Positions 27,584-37,602 are shown, numbered from the stretch's first letter. The stretch: 64,000 nucleotides of DNA from Amycolatopsis jiangsuensis (GCF_014204865.1 NZ_JACHMG010000001.1:3002501-3066500); one strand, 5' to 3'. The notes: generated from the letters alone by a model not told the origin. Program-made: numbers and translations.

Positions 27584-28798
27584 ATGGCTGACACGAAGGG
27601 CGGGCGCCGGGTGCCCAAGCACCACGGACTGTCCGCGAAGACCCTGCGCGACCTCGAGCGCGCCTCCGGGCGGCTGGCGAGCGCCAGTGTCGCGGTCATG
27701 GAAGAGCGGCTGGTGGGGTTCGGCAGGCTGCCCGCCGACCAGCGGGCCAGCGTCCTGCTCATCACGCAGGCGGGGGCCGCCGGGTTCGTCAGCTGGCTGC
27801 GTGACGCGAAGGAAGCGCTGAAGTTCACCACGGAGGCGTTCCGCGACGCGCCCGCCGAGCTGTCGCGCTGGATCAGCCTGCGCCAGGCGGTGGGCATGGT
27901 CCGGCTGGCGATCGAGGTGTTCGAGGAGCAGCTGCCGGAATTCGCCGCGAACGAGGCGGAACGGGCCGCGCTCATCGAGGGGATTCTGCGCTACGGCCGG
28001 GAAATCGCGTTCGCCGCGGCCAATTCCTACGCTGCCGCCGCGGAAGCGCGTGGTGCCTGGGACGCCCGGCTCGAGGCCCTCGTCGTGGACGGCATCGTCC
28101 GCGGCGACGCCGAGGAGGCCGTGTTGTCCCGCGCGGCCGCGCTGGGCTGGGATCCGGCCGGGATGGCGACCGTGCTGGTGGGCAACCCGCCGTCGGACGA
28201 TCCGCCCACAGTGGTGTTCGAGGTCCGCGCCCGTGCCGCCCGGGTCGGACGCCCGGTTCTGCTGTCCGTGCAGGGTTCCCGGCTGGTGCTGGTGATCGGC
28301 GGAGCCACCGAAGGCGGACCGAAGGACCGCGAAATCCTCGCGCGGATGTCCACTGTGTTCGCCGAAGGACCGGTGGTCGCCGGCCCGACCGTGCCCACTC
28401 TGGCCGAGGCGCACCACAGCGCGGCCGAGGCGCTGTCCGGGTTGCGCGCCGTGGTCGGCTGGCCCGGCGCGCCGCGTCCGGCACGCTCCGACGACCTGCT
28501 GCCCGAACGCGCGCTGTCCGGCGACCCCGGCGCCGAACGGCTGCTCGTGGACCAGGTCGCCCGGCCACTGGAGGAGGCAGGCGCGGCCCTGCAGCGCACC
28601 GTGGAGACCTACCTGGACAACGGCGGCGTACTGGAACGCTGCGCCCAGGCGTTGTTCGTGCACCCCAACACCGTCCGCTACCGGCTCCGCAAAGCCACCG
28701 AAGTGACCGGCCGCAACCCCACCGACCCCCGCGACGCCCTCGTCCTGCGGGTCGCGCTGACCGTCGGCAGGCTGGCCCGCGCCCGCGGTCTCTGGTGA
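27584..28798 (+). CDS. fasR: PucR/CdaR-type regulator of fatty-acid synthesis (FasR-like)
   Basis: This 404-residue protein has a C-terminal PucR-family helix-turn-helix ('LERCAQALFVHPNTVRYRLR', about residues 350-370) and a long N-terminal sensory region. It matches in size and position the S. coelicolor activator FasR, which switches on the fab operon, and the M. tuberculosis gene between aceE and fabD. TAGGAT (27569-27574) is an ideal -10 box 9 bp before the ATG, so the mRNA is probably leaderless. It probably binds upstream of fabD, where a perfect inverted repeat occurs at 28871-28887. The naming rests on synteny and domain type. Confidence 0.88.
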   Translation: MADTKGGRRVPKHHGLSAKTLRDLERASGRLASASVAVMEERLVGFGRLPADQRASVLLITQAGAAGFVSWLRDAKEALKFTTEAFRDAPAELSRWISLRQAVGMVRLAIEVFEEQLPEFAANEAERAALIEGILRYGREIAFAAANSYAAAAEARGAWDARLEALVVDGIVRGDAEEAVLSRAAALGWDPAGMATVLVGNPPSDDPPTVVFEVRARAARVGRPVLLSVQGSRLVLVIGGATEGGPKDREILARMSTVFAEGPVVAGPTVPTLAEAHHSAAEALSGLRAVVGWPGAPRPARSDDLLPERALSGDPGAERLLVDQVARPLEEAGAALQRTVETYLDNGGVLERCAQALFVHPNTVRYRLRKATEVTGRNPTDPRDALVLRVALTVGRLARARGLW

Positions 28799-28870
28799 CG
28801 GACTTCACGGCACACGCTGGTTGAATCCCACAAGGCCAATGGGTTAAGGAGCGAGATCCACGGCGGGTCT

Positions 28871-28887
28871 TTGGAGGTTTCCTCCAA
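28871..28887. promoter_or_regulatory. Inverted repeat upstream of fabD, candidate FasR site
   Basis: TTGGAGG (28871-28877) and CCTCCAA (28881-28887) form a perfect 7-bp inverted repeat around TTT, 70 bp before the fabD start. It lies in the only noncoding gap between fasR and fabD (158 bp). Use by FasR is inferred from position. I do not recall the published site well enough to compare. Confidence 0.45.
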
Positions 28888-28956
28888 TAACCTCGCACGG
28901 ACTTGGTGACCGGCCGCATCTGAAGATCGCACCCGTCCCGTGGTCTCATAGAGACC

Positions 28957-29868
28957 GTGACACGTGCAGTCCTCTCCCCCGGCCAGGGTTCCCAGGCCCC
29001 CGGCATGCTCACCCCGTGGCTCGAGCTCGACGGCGCTCGCGCGCGCGTGCAGGAGTGGTCCGCCCAGGCCGGGCTCGACCTGCTCCGGCTCGGCACCGAG
29101 GCCGGCGCCGAGGAGATCCAGGACACCGCGGTCGCCCAGCCGCTCATCGTCGCGCTCTCCCTGCTCACCGCCGAGTACGTGCCGCTGCCCGGCGACGCGC
29201 CGGTGGCCGGGCACTCGGTGGGCGAGCTCGCCGCCGCCGCGATCGCCGGCGTGCTGTCCCCGGCCGACGCGATCGCGCTGGCCGCGGTCCGCGGCGCCGA
29301 GATGGCCAAGGCGTGCGCGCTAGAGCCGACCTCGATGGCCGCGGTGATGCTCGGCGACCCGGACGAGGTCGTCGCCTGGCTCGAGGGCCAGGGCCTGACC
29401 GCGGCCAACCGCAACGGCGCCGGCCAGATCGTGGCCTCCGGCGCCGCCGCGACGATCGAGCACATCGTCGCCGAACCGATGGAGGGCACGAAGATCCGTG
29501 CGCTCAAGGTGGCCGGCGCCTTCCACACGCCCTACATGGCGCCCGCGGAAGACGCCGTGCGCGAGCACGCCGCCGGCCTCACCCCGGCCGACCCCACGCG
29601 CCCCCTGCTGTCCAACGCCGACGGCCAGGTGGTCACCAGCGGCGCCGAGTACCTGCGGCGGCTCGTCGCCCAGGTGACCCGTCCGGTCCGCTGGGACCTG
29701 ACCATGGCCGGGCTCGCCTCGCTCGGCGTGGACCACACCGTCGAACTCGCGCCCGCGGGCACCCTGACCGGCCTGGTCCGGCGGCAGCTCAAGGGCGTGG
29801 TCACCACTACCACCGCGCTGAAGTCGCCCGCCGAGCTGGCGGCACTGCGCGAGGAGGGCATCCAGTGA
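28957..29868 (+). CDS. fabD: Malonyl-CoA:ACP transacylase
   Basis: FabD loads malonyl units from CoA onto ACP. The 303-residue product has the opening 'LSPGQGSQAPGM' and the catalytic serine S87 in 'VAGHSVGELAAAAIAG'. The histidine partner lies in 'VAGAFHTPYMAPAE'. 'GTLTGLVRRQLKG' closes the acyl-transferase fold. The GTG start at 28957 is the only one that keeps the family N-terminus. Its stop overlaps the GTG of fabH (GTGA). It is the first gene of the fabD-fabH-acpP-fabF operon, the classic Streptomyces-type FAS II locus, unlike the mycobacterial version, which has kasA/kasB instead of fabH/fabF. Confidence 0.97.
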   Translation: MTRAVLSPGQGSQAPGMLTPWLELDGARARVQEWSAQAGLDLLRLGTEAGAEEIQDTAVAQPLIVALSLLTAEYVPLPGDAPVAGHSVGELAAAAIAGVLSPADAIALAAVRGAEMAKACALEPTSMAAVMLGDPDEVVAWLEGQGLTAANRNGAGQIVASGAAATIEHIVAEPMEGTKIRALKVAGAFHTPYMAPAEDAVREHAAGLTPADPTRPLLSNADGQVVTSGAEYLRRLVAQVTRPVRWDLTMAGLASLGVDHTVELAPAGTLTGLVRRQLKGVVTTTTALKSPAELAALREEGIQ

Positions 29869-30848
29869 CCGACCGTCCCCGCCTGCGTCAGACCACCGGC
29901 GCCGCCGGCGCCCGGATCCTCGGGTTCGGCAGCCATCAGCCGGACAAGGTCGTGACCAACGACGACCTGTCGCAGCTGATGGATACCAACGACCAGTGGA
30001 TCCGCGACCGCGTCGGCATCATCGAACGCCGGTTCGCCGAGAAGGACGAGCTGCTGGTCGACTTCGCGGTGGCCGCGGGCACCGCGGCGCTGGCCGACGC
30101 CGGCGTCGAGCCGTCCGAAGTGGACACGGTGATTCTGCCGAACTGCACGATGCCCTCGCAGATCCCGAACGCGGCCGCCCAGGTCGCCGCCCGGATCGGC
30201 ATCCCGAGCCCGGGCGCGTTCGACCTGAACGCGGCGTGCGCCGGCTTCTGCTACGGCCTCGGCCTGGCCTCGGACCTGATCCGCGCCGGCTCGGCGAAAA
30301 AGGTCCTGGTGATCGGCGCCGAGAAGCTCACCGACTGGATCGAGCCGACCGACCGCGCGAACGCGATCATCTTCGCCGACGGCGCGGGCGCGGCCGTGGT
30401 CGGCGCGGCCGGGGAACCGGGCATCGGGCCGGTGGTGTGGGGCAGCGCGGGCGACCTCGTCGACCTGATCTACATGCGTGAGCACAAGTTCATCTACCAG
30501 GAGGGCCAGTCGGTCTTCCGGTGGGCGACCACGCAGATCGCGCCGATCGCGCTGCGCGCACTGGAGGCCGCCGGGGTGCAGCCGTCCGAAGTGGACGTCC
30601 TCGTGCCGCACCAGGCGAACCTGCGCATCGTCGAGTCGATCGCGAAGAAGCTGCGGGCCAAGGGCGCCCGTGAGGACCTGCTCGTGGCCGACGACATCAG
30701 GTACTCGGGCAACACCTCGTCGGCGTCGATCCCGCTGGCGCTGGACCACATGCGCAGGGCGGGCACCGTGAAGTCCGGAGACGTGGTGCTGGCGGTCGGC
30801 TTCGGCGCCGGGCTGTCGTATGCCGGGCAGGTCTTCGTCCTGCCCTGA
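29865..30848 (+). CDS. fabH: 3-oxoacyl-ACP synthase III (FabH)
   Basis: FabH starts chain building by condensing an acyl-CoA with malonyl-ACP. The product has 327 residues from GTG 29865, overlapping the fabD stop. The catalytic triad is visible: C125 in 'DLNAACAGFCYGL', His in 'VPHQANLRI' and Asn in 'RYSGNTSSAS'. The C-terminal 'GFGAGLSYAGQVF' is standard. Lying between fabD and acpP, it is the housekeeping initiator, probably accepting branched-chain starters as in other actinomycetes. Starter preference cannot be read directly. A 73-bp gap with a strong hairpin separates it from acpP. Confidence 0.97.
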   Translation: MTDRPRLRQTTGAAGARILGFGSHQPDKVVTNDDLSQLMDTNDQWIRDRVGIIERRFAEKDELLVDFAVAAGTAALADAGVEPSEVDTVILPNCTMPSQIPNAAAQVAARIGIPSPGAFDLNAACAGFCYGLGLASDLIRAGSAKKVLVIGAEKLTDWIEPTDRANAIIFADGAGAAVVGAAGEPGIGPVVWGSAGDLVDLIYMREHKFIYQEGQSVFRWATTQIAPIALRALEAAGVQPSEVDVLVPHQANLRIVESIAKKLRAKGAREDLLVADDIRYSGNTSSASIPLALDHMRRAGTVKSGDVVLAVGFGAGLSYAGQVFVLP

Positions 30849-30859
30849 GTGGATACTTC

Positions 30860-30884
30860 CCTCGCGGGCGCCGTGCCCGCGAGG
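30860..30884 (+). other. Intercistronic hairpin between fabH and acpP
   Basis: A perfect 10-bp stem (CCTCGCGGGC with its complement) and a 5-nt loop stand 12 bp after the fabH stop and 37 bp before acpP. There is no T-tract, so it is more likely an mRNA-processing or stability element, or partial attenuator, than a terminator. Confidence 0.6.
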
Positions 30885-30921
30885 TGGACCTCGAGAAGAA
30901 CCGAGAAGGGAAACAACACCG

Positions 30922-31167
30922 ATGGCTGACAACGCTGAGATCCTCGCCGGCCTCGCCGAGATCGTCGAAGAGGTGGCCGGGGTGACTCAGGACGACGTCA
31001 CCGCCGAGAAGTCGTTCGTGGACGACCTGGACATCGACTCGCTGTCGATGGTCGAGATCGCCGTGCAGGCCGAGGACAAGTTCGGCGTCAAGATCCCGGA
31101 CGACGAGCTGGCCAACCTGAAGACCGTGGGCGACGCGGTGAACTACGTGTCCGCCAACGCCAAGTAA
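30922..31167 (+). CDS. acpP: Acyl carrier protein
   Basis: The 81-residue acidic protein is the carrier of growing fatty acyl chains. The phosphopantetheine attachment serine is S40 in 'DDLDIDSLSMVEIAVQAE'. 'IPDDELANLKTVGDAVNYV' forms helix III and IV. The start is ATG 30922 with GAAGGGAAA upstream. It is flanked on both sides by perfect 10-bp hairpins in the mRNA, which fits the need for far more ACP than enzymes. Length and charge are normal. Confidence 0.98.
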   Translation: MADNAEILAGLAEIVEEVAGVTQDDVTAEKSFVDDLDIDSLSMVEIAVQAEDKFGVKIPDDELANLKTVGDAVNYVSANAK

Positions 31168-31180
31168 GTCCTCTTCGTAG

Positions 31181-31204
31181 CCGGGCCGGGGCGTCCCGGC
31201 CCGG
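31181..31204 (+). other. Intercistronic hairpin between acpP and fabF
   Basis: CCGGGCCGGG (31181-31190) pairs perfectly with CCCGGCCCGG (31195-31204) around a 4-nt loop, 13 bp after the acpP stop. It lacks a T-tract. It mirrors the hairpin on the other side of acpP. Confidence 0.6.
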
Positions 31205-31227
31205 AGCCGACCTTGGGGAGACTCTCC

Positions 31228-32478
<1,251 letters not shown>

Positions 32479-32492
32479 TCGCGCACGTCACG

Positions 32493-32526
32493 GAAAGAGG
32501 CCCCTCCTGGTGGAGGGGCCTCTTTC
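32493..32526. terminator. Bidirectional terminator between fabF and a convergent gene
   Basis: A perfect 15-bp stem (32493-32507 with 32512-32526) and a 4-nt loop have A-rich and T-rich ends on both sides (GAAAGAGG and CCTCTTTC). It can stop transcription of fabF and of the minus-strand gene that ends at 32534. Confidence 0.85.
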
Positions 32527-32533
32527 GTGCGGT

Positions 32534-33130
32534 TCAGCAGGCTTCGTGCTCGGTGGTGGTGCCGGATTCGACCGTGTCGATCCGGTAGGAGCCGTTCTCG
32601 AACTTCATCGGCAGCACCAGCCGCCAGCGGATGCACGGGTGCTGGAAGTCCCGAGGCGCCTCGTTCAGCGACTGCGTGCTGGTGAACCCGACGAGCACGC
32701 GCAGCGAGTTCTGCGCACCCGGCTCGATGCGGTACAGCAGGATGCTGCCGTCTTTCGTGGACTGGAAGTCCTGCTTCCACAGCGCCGGGGTCGTCTGCTC
32801 CAGCCGGGCCCGGGTGACCGTCTTGCTCCACATGCCGTAGTTCTTCGCGTTCAGCGCGTCGAAGTAGCCCTGCAGCGCGTCACGCACCGCGTCACCCAGC
32901 GGATGCCCGGCCGCGTCCGGCGTGATCTCGACCCGGGCCGGCCCCGGCTCGTCACGCGGTCCGTCCGAGGTGGACGAAGGCACGGTGATCGGCAGGACGC
33001 CGGGCTGCATCTCGTCGGTACCGCGGTGGTAGAGCTCGCGGGCGAGCAGGCCGCCGGCGACGGTCACGGACAGCACCACGACGAGCACGGGGATCAGCCA
33101 CCGCTGGCGGGACGGCGATTGGGCGCTCAC
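32534..33130 (-). CDS. Membrane-anchored protein of unknown function
   Basis: The 198-residue protein has one N-terminal membrane helix ('WLIPVLVVVLSVTVAGGLLA', residues 11-30) after a short positive stretch, giving an extracytoplasmic C-terminal domain. The domain contains 'ALQGYFDALNAKNYGMWSKT', resembling the NTF2-like/SnoaL-type folds found in secreted actinobacterial lipid-associated proteins. That resemblance is weak. Two cysteines ('HPCIRWRLV' and the C-terminal residue) could form a disulfide. It starts at GTG 33130 and follows the DUF3145 gene by 24 bp on the same strand. It is not a family I can name. Confidence 0.7.
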   Translation of the reverse strand: MSAQSPSRQRWLIPVLVVVLSVTVAGGLLARELYHRGTDEMQPGVLPITVPSSTSDGPRDEPGPARVEITPDAAGHPLGDAVRDALQGYFDALNAKNYGMWSKTVTRARLEQTTPALWKQDFQSTKDGSILLYRIEPGAQNSLRVLVGFTSTQSLNEAPRDFQHPCIRWRLVLPMKFENGSYRIDTVESGTTTEHEAC

Positions 33131-33154
33131 CCGGGTGAGGGTACCGCGCCCGGA

Positions 33155-33658
33155 TCACCCGACCTGGTGCAGCCAGGTGACCGGGGCGCCGTCGCCGGCG
33201 TGCCGGTAGGGCTCGAGCGCCTCGTCCCACGCGGCGGCCAGCAGTTCGTCGAGCTTGTGCGCGAGGGTCTCACCCCCGCGGGTCATGCTGACGAGCGCGC
33301 GCAGCTGGTCCTCGCCGACCACGATGTCGCCGTTGGCGCTGGTTCGGCCGTGCCAGAGGCCGAGGCCGGGCGCGAAGCAGAACCGCTCGCCGTCGACGCC
33401 GGTGCTGGGTTCCTCGGTGACTTCGAACCGCAGCATCGGCCACGCCTTGAGCGCGGCGACCAGCTTGGCGCCGGTGCCCGCGGGCGCGCGCCAGCCGCAT
33501 TCGGCGCGCAGCTGTCCCGGACTGGCCGGCTGCGCCGTCCACTTCAGCTCGACACGGGCACCCAGGGTGCCCGAAATGGCCCACTCGACGTGCGGACACA
33601 CCGCAGACGGCGACGAGTGGACGTACACCACGCCTCGGGTGTTGCCACGGGTGCTCAC
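33155..33658 (-). CDS. DUF3145 family protein
   Basis: The 167-residue protein starts at GTG 33658 with GGAGGT 7 nt upstream. It matches the actinobacterial DUF3145 family: 'GVVYVHSSPSAVCPHVEWAI' at residues 9-28 and 'WDEALEPYRHAGDGAPVTWL' near the end. It is soluble and has no signal peptide. In many actinomycetes this gene stays close to the fab operon, and here it lies 0.7 kb beyond fabF in opposite orientation. The function is unknown. Confidence 0.85.
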   Translation of the reverse strand: MSTRGNTRGVVYVHSSPSAVCPHVEWAISGTLGARVELKWTAQPASPGQLRAECGWRAPAGTGAKLVAALKAWPMLRFEVTEEPSTGVDGERFCFAPGLGLWHGRTSANGDIVVGEDQLRALVSMTRGGETLAHKLDELLAAAWDEALEPYRHAGDGAPVTWLHQVG

Positions 33659-33917
33659 TGCTGACCTCCGCTTGTTCGACGAGGGACGTCTTCCCCTACG
33701 ACCTCTCGAACTGCGCAGGCTGCCGGCCACCACGGCTACCCCGACTGTGTAGCACATTGTGCACCTCAACAGTGCTGTTTGGCCACACGAACACCACAAG
33801 TCGCTCGGGAACCCCCGTTGAGGTGAGCCACGCCGACGCGCACCCGTTTACCACGTTTCCGCGTGCCCGGCACGCTAGCGTGGTGCCCCGGAAACGGTCG
33901 GGGTGAGGAGGGTTTCG

Positions 33918-36053
33918 GTGCGACTGGTCCGCCTCGGGCAACAGCCCTCGCGCGTCGCGGAGGACGTGCGGGCCGCGCTGGCCTCCCTCGGCCGGGGGAG
34001 CACGGTGATCGGCGGCATCGCGCTGGTCGGAGCCCGCCCGGCCGGCGACGTCCCGGTGGAGGCGGTCGTGCTGCTGCCCACCGGCGTGCTGGTCGTGATC
34101 GGCGTCGACCTGCCGGATCCGGCGCTGCGCCTGGAAGCCCCGCTGAGCGGTCCCTGGAAGGCCGACGGCTGGCCGCTGGTGCACGGCGAAGAAGCGGTCA
34201 ACCCGGCCACCGAGGCACTCGACCTGGCCCAGGACTGCGAACGCCGCATCGCGGAGCTGGGCGGCGGCCCGGTCGGCACGATCATCGCGGTCGGCCCGTA
34301 CGTGGAGACGGTGGAGCAGCCCCCCGGCGATCTGGCCGGCCCGGTCCGGGTCCTGCACCCGAGCCCGACGGCCATGCTCGCCGCCACGGTTTCGCTGGCC
34401 ACCGCGCGGCACCCGCGTTCGGTGGACCAGGCACGCGCGCTGATCGCCGCTCTCGCCCCGGACACCCCGGAACTGTCCGACGAGACCCTGCTGGGCGAAG
34501 GCTTCGTGCGCTTCGCCGACGACACCCCGGTCCCGCCGGTCGCCGGCTCTTCCCCGGCCGGGCACCCCGCGCCGGTAGCTCCTCTGGCACCGGGGGCCGC
34601 CTCGGGTTCTGCTCCGCGCCCTGGCCCTGCCGACGCCACGGGTTCGGGAGTTGCTGCTGCGTTCGGCCCTGCCGCTGCCGCGGGTCCGAGCGCTGCCGCA
34701 CCTTCGGTTCCGGGGGCTGCCTCGGGCCCCGCCCCTTCCCCGGTGGCCGGTGACGGAGGCGTTGCTTCCGGCTCCGTCGGCGGAGCGTCTGAATCCGGGA
34801 CTCGCGGCGGGGATTCCGTTCCCGCGCCGCCCAGCGGAGAGCCCGGTGGCGAAGGCCCGGTGCCCGCGCCCCGTCCGGTTCCGTCTCCGGCGGGTGCCTC
34901 CGGCAGTGCCGCCTCCCCCGGCACGCCGCGTCCCCGCATCGTGTCGGTGCCCCCGCCACCACCGGTGATCCCGTCGATCCGGCCGATTCCGGCGGTGGCC
35001 CCGCGACCGTCGACGGAAGACGAACCGGACGTGTTCGCCGAAGCACCGACCGAATCCGTCGAGCCACCGACGGAGAAGATCGCATCCCCCGATCGCCCCG
35101 GCTCGTACAAAGCGGCTTCGGAGACCCGGTCCGCCTCGATCGGGCCCGCTTCGTCCGAGGTGGCCACCTCGGGCTCGGCTGCGGACGGAGATGGTGCGAC
35201 TCCCTCCGGCACAGCCCATCCCGCCCCGGCCGGAGCACCTGCGGTCCGGACAGCTTCCGACGCCGGTGCCTCGGCCGCTTCGGCGCCGCCGAGCCGGCCG
35301 CGGCCGTTCCCGGAGCCGGCCGCCAGTGGTTCGTCACACGCGCACCCGCCGTCACCGTCGCCGAGGGCGGCGCCTCCCGACGAGCCGCCGCCGGCCGGGT
35401 CGGGAGGGGCCGCGACCAGCGCGGCCCAGCCGTCCCGGACCGGGCGGTGGGTGCCGCTCGGAGCGATCGCGTTGCTGGTCGTGCTGGTGGTGGCCGCGGT
35501 GGTCGTCGCGACCAGTGGCGGGGACAGCGGGGAGGCCGCGGCTCCCCCGGCGACCAGCAGCGCGCCGGCGAACAATCCGGCACCGGCCAGCAGCGCCCCG
35601 CCGAGCAGTGCGGCGGCGCCCAGCCTCAGTTTCGAGCCGCGGGCGAGCAGCGCCGACCAGCGGTGTGCCTCGCACGCCTTCGGGGACGTCCAGGGCAGCC
35701 TCCAGCAGACGAGCTGTTCCTCGGTACGCCGGGCCAGCTACACCGCGGAGGTGGACGGGCGGGCCGCCGCGGTCACCGTCGCCGTGGTCGAGTTTCCCGA
35801 CGCCGGGCAGGCCACGCACTTCAAGGAGGTCGCGGACACTCCGGGCGGCGGCGGGATCCTCGACGTCGCCACCGAGACCGGCGAGTGGCCGGGCGCGGCC
35901 CCGCAGTTCGACGGGGCCGCCTACACCAGCAAGCTCGAGGGTGACGGCGTGCGGCTGGTGCAGGCGGTCTGGCTGCCGGGACCGTCCACTCCGGACGATC
36001 CCGGCCTCGCCCGCGCCGCTGCCGGCGCACTCGAGCTTTCGCTTCCGTCCTGA
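33918..36053 (+). CDS. Large single-pass membrane protein with long Pro/Ala/Ser-rich linker
   Basis: The 711-residue protein starts at GTG 33918 behind GAGGAGG. Residues 1-200 form an ordered cytoplasmic domain ('VEAVVLLPTGVLVVIGVDLP'). Residues about 205-505 are disordered and rich in P, A, S and G. One membrane helix follows ('PLGAIALLVVLVVAAVVVA', about 511-530). The outer domain (about 535-711) has a short serine/proline spacer, then a folded part with two cysteines. The 300-residue linker is on the cytoplasmic side, which is unusual. The first domain loosely recalls nuclease-related (NERD-like) folds, but I see no catalytic motif and make no call. It is convergent with the flavoprotein gene, separated by 9 bp. 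Confidence 0.75.
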   Translation: MRLVRLGQQPSRVAEDVRAALASLGRGSTVIGGIALVGARPAGDVPVEAVVLLPTGVLVVIGVDLPDPALRLEAPLSGPWKADGWPLVHGEEAVNPATEALDLAQDCERRIAELGGGPVGTIIAVGPYVETVEQPPGDLAGPVRVLHPSPTAMLAATVSLATARHPRSVDQARALIAALAPDTPELSDETLLGEGFVRFADDTPVPPVAGSSPAGHPAPVAPLAPGAASGSAPRPGPADATGSGVAAAFGPAAAAGPSAAAPSVPGAASGPAPSPVAGDGGVASGSVGGASESGTRGGDSVPAPPSGEPGGEGPVPAPRPVPSPAGASGSAASPGTPRPRIVSVPPPPPVIPSIRPIPAVAPRPSTEDEPDVFAEAPTESVEPPTEKIASPDRPGSYKAASETRSASIGPASSEVATSGSAADGDGATPSGTAHPAPAGAPAVRTASDAGASAASAPPSRPRPFPEPAASGSSHAHPPSPSPRAAPPDEPPPAGSGGAATSAAQPSRTGRWVPLGAIALLVVLVVAAVVVATSGGDSGEAAAPPATSSAPANNPAPASSAPPSSAAAPSLSFEPRASSADQRCASHAFGDVQGSLQQTSCSSVRRASYTAEVDGRAAAVTVAVVEFPDAGQATHFKEVADTPGGGGILDVATETGEWPGAAPQFDGAAYTSKLEGDGVRLVQAVWLPGPSTPDDPGLARAAAGALELSLPS

Positions 36054-36062
36054 ACCGGCGGC

Positions 36063-37457
36063 TCAGAGCCCGTACTCCTCCAGCAGCCGCAGCCACACCT
36101 CGCTGATCGTCGGGAACGACGGCACCGCGTGCCACAGCCGGTCCAGCGGCACCTCGCCGACCACCGCGATCGTCGCCGAGTGCAGCAGCTCGGACACGTC
36201 CTGGCCGACGAACGTCACGCCGAGCACCACTCCCCGTTCGGTGTCCACGACCATCCGCGCCTTGCCGGCGTACCCGTCGGCGTGCAGTGACGAACCGGCG
36301 ACCGCGATGTCGAGGTCCACGACCCGGTCGGCGGAGCCCTCGCGCGCCTCCGTCAGCCCGACCGACGTCACCTCCGGATCGGTGAACACCACTTGCGGCA
36401 CCGCGCGGTGGTCGGCGGTGGCGCTGTACCGGCTCCACGGCCCGGTCGGGATTTCCGCACCACCGGCCCGCGCGGCCACCGAGTCCCCGGCGACGCGCGC
36501 CTCGTACTTGCCCTGGTGGGTCAGCAGCGCCCGGCCGGTCACGTCACCGGCCGCGTAGAGCCAGCCACCGTCCACAGCGGACACCCGGCCGCTGTCGTCG
36601 ATCTCGAGTGGATCGCCGGCGGACAGGCCCAGCACGTCGAGGCCGACGTCGCCGGTCGCCGGCGTGCGGCCGGTCGCGACCAGCAGCTCGTCCACGACCA
36701 GTTCGGCACCGCCGGTGAGCTTCAGCGCGGTACCGCCGTCCACAGCGGACACTTCCTCGAGCCCGGACGAGGTGTGCACCAGCACGCCCGCTTCGCGCAG
36801 CCCGTCGAGCAGCAGGTCACCGGCGAACTGCGGCAGCTTCGGCAGCGGCCGCGGGCCGGTGATCACGAGGTCGACCCGCGCGCCGAGCCGAGCCCACGCC
36901 TGCGCCATCTCGACCCCGACCACGCCTCCGCCGAGCACGCCGAGCCGCGCCGGCACCTCGGACGCCGACGTCGCGTCGCGCGAACCCCACGGCCGGATCG
37001 TGTCCAGCCCCGGGATCGACGGCAGACGCGGAACGCTGCCCGTGCACACGATCACCGCGTGCCGTGCGACGAGCACCTCACCGCCGTCGAGCGTCACCTC
37101 GCGTTCGCCGGTGATCCGGCCGTGGCCCCGCACCGGCTCGATGCCCGCGCCACGCGCCCAGTCGACCTGCCCGGTGTCGTCACCCTTGCCGGTGAACCAG
37201 TCGCGGCGCTCGAGCACGCGCGCGGGCTCGAGCGCGTCGCCGACCGGGACGCCGGGGATCCGCTTGGCCGCGGCGAGCAGATTTCCCGGACGCAGCAACG
37301 CCTTGCTCGGGATGCACGCCCAGTAGGAGCATTCTCCGCCGAACAGTTCGTGTTCGACGAGCGCCACCTTCAGCCCGCCCTTGGCGGCCCGTTCCGCGGC
37401 CACCTCACCGACCGGGCCCGCGCCGATCACCACGACGTCGAAAGTCTGTTCTGCCAT
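36063..37457 (-). CDS. Pyridine nucleotide-disulfide oxidoreductase, dihydrolipoamide-dehydrogenase-like
   Basis: This 464-residue flavoprotein has FAD motif 'DVVVIGAGPVGEVAAERAAK' at the N-terminus. The redox-active pair lies in 'FGGECSYWACIPSKALLRP' (CX4C), and the NAD(P) motif is 'LGVLGGGVVGVEMAQAW'. The C-terminal dimer-interface histidine and glutamate are in 'HAVPSFPTISEVW'. The usual E3 wording around the cysteines is GGTCLNVGCIPSK. The E, SYW and A substitutions place this protein in the side branch of mercuric-reductase/LpdA-like enzymes rather than true lipoamide dehydrogenase. It may be an NAD(P)H quinone or disulfide reductase. It starts at ATG 37457. Confidence 0.88.
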   Translation of the reverse strand: MAEQTFDVVVIGAGPVGEVAAERAAKGGLKVALVEHELFGGECSYWACIPSKALLRPGNLLAAAKRIPGVPVGDALEPARVLERRDWFTGKGDDTGQVDWARGAGIEPVRGHGRITGEREVTLDGGEVLVARHAVIVCTGSVPRLPSIPGLDTIRPWGSRDATSASEVPARLGVLGGGVVGVEMAQAWARLGARVDLVITGPRPLPKLPQFAGDLLLDGLREAGVLVHTSSGLEEVSAVDGGTALKLTGGAELVVDELLVATGRTPATGDVGLDVLGLSAGDPLEIDDSGRVSAVDGGWLYAAGDVTGRALLTHQGKYEARVAGDSVAARAGGAEIPTGPWSRYSATADHRAVPQVVFTDPEVTSVGLTEAREGSADRVVDLDIAVAGSSLHADGYAGKARMVVDTERGVVLGVTFVGQDVSELLHSATIAVVGEVPLDRLWHAVPSFPTISEVWLRLLEEYGL

Positions 37458-37602
37458 CCGCCCAGCGCACACCACCACGCGGGTTCGCGCAAGCCAGCAG
37501 CTACTCTCGTCAGCGAGCTGCAAGAAACCGGCGGCACCGGGAGGACCGGGGCGTCGCCGTGCCGGTTGCACGCACGACCTCGATCGAGCACGGGAGACTC
37601 CC

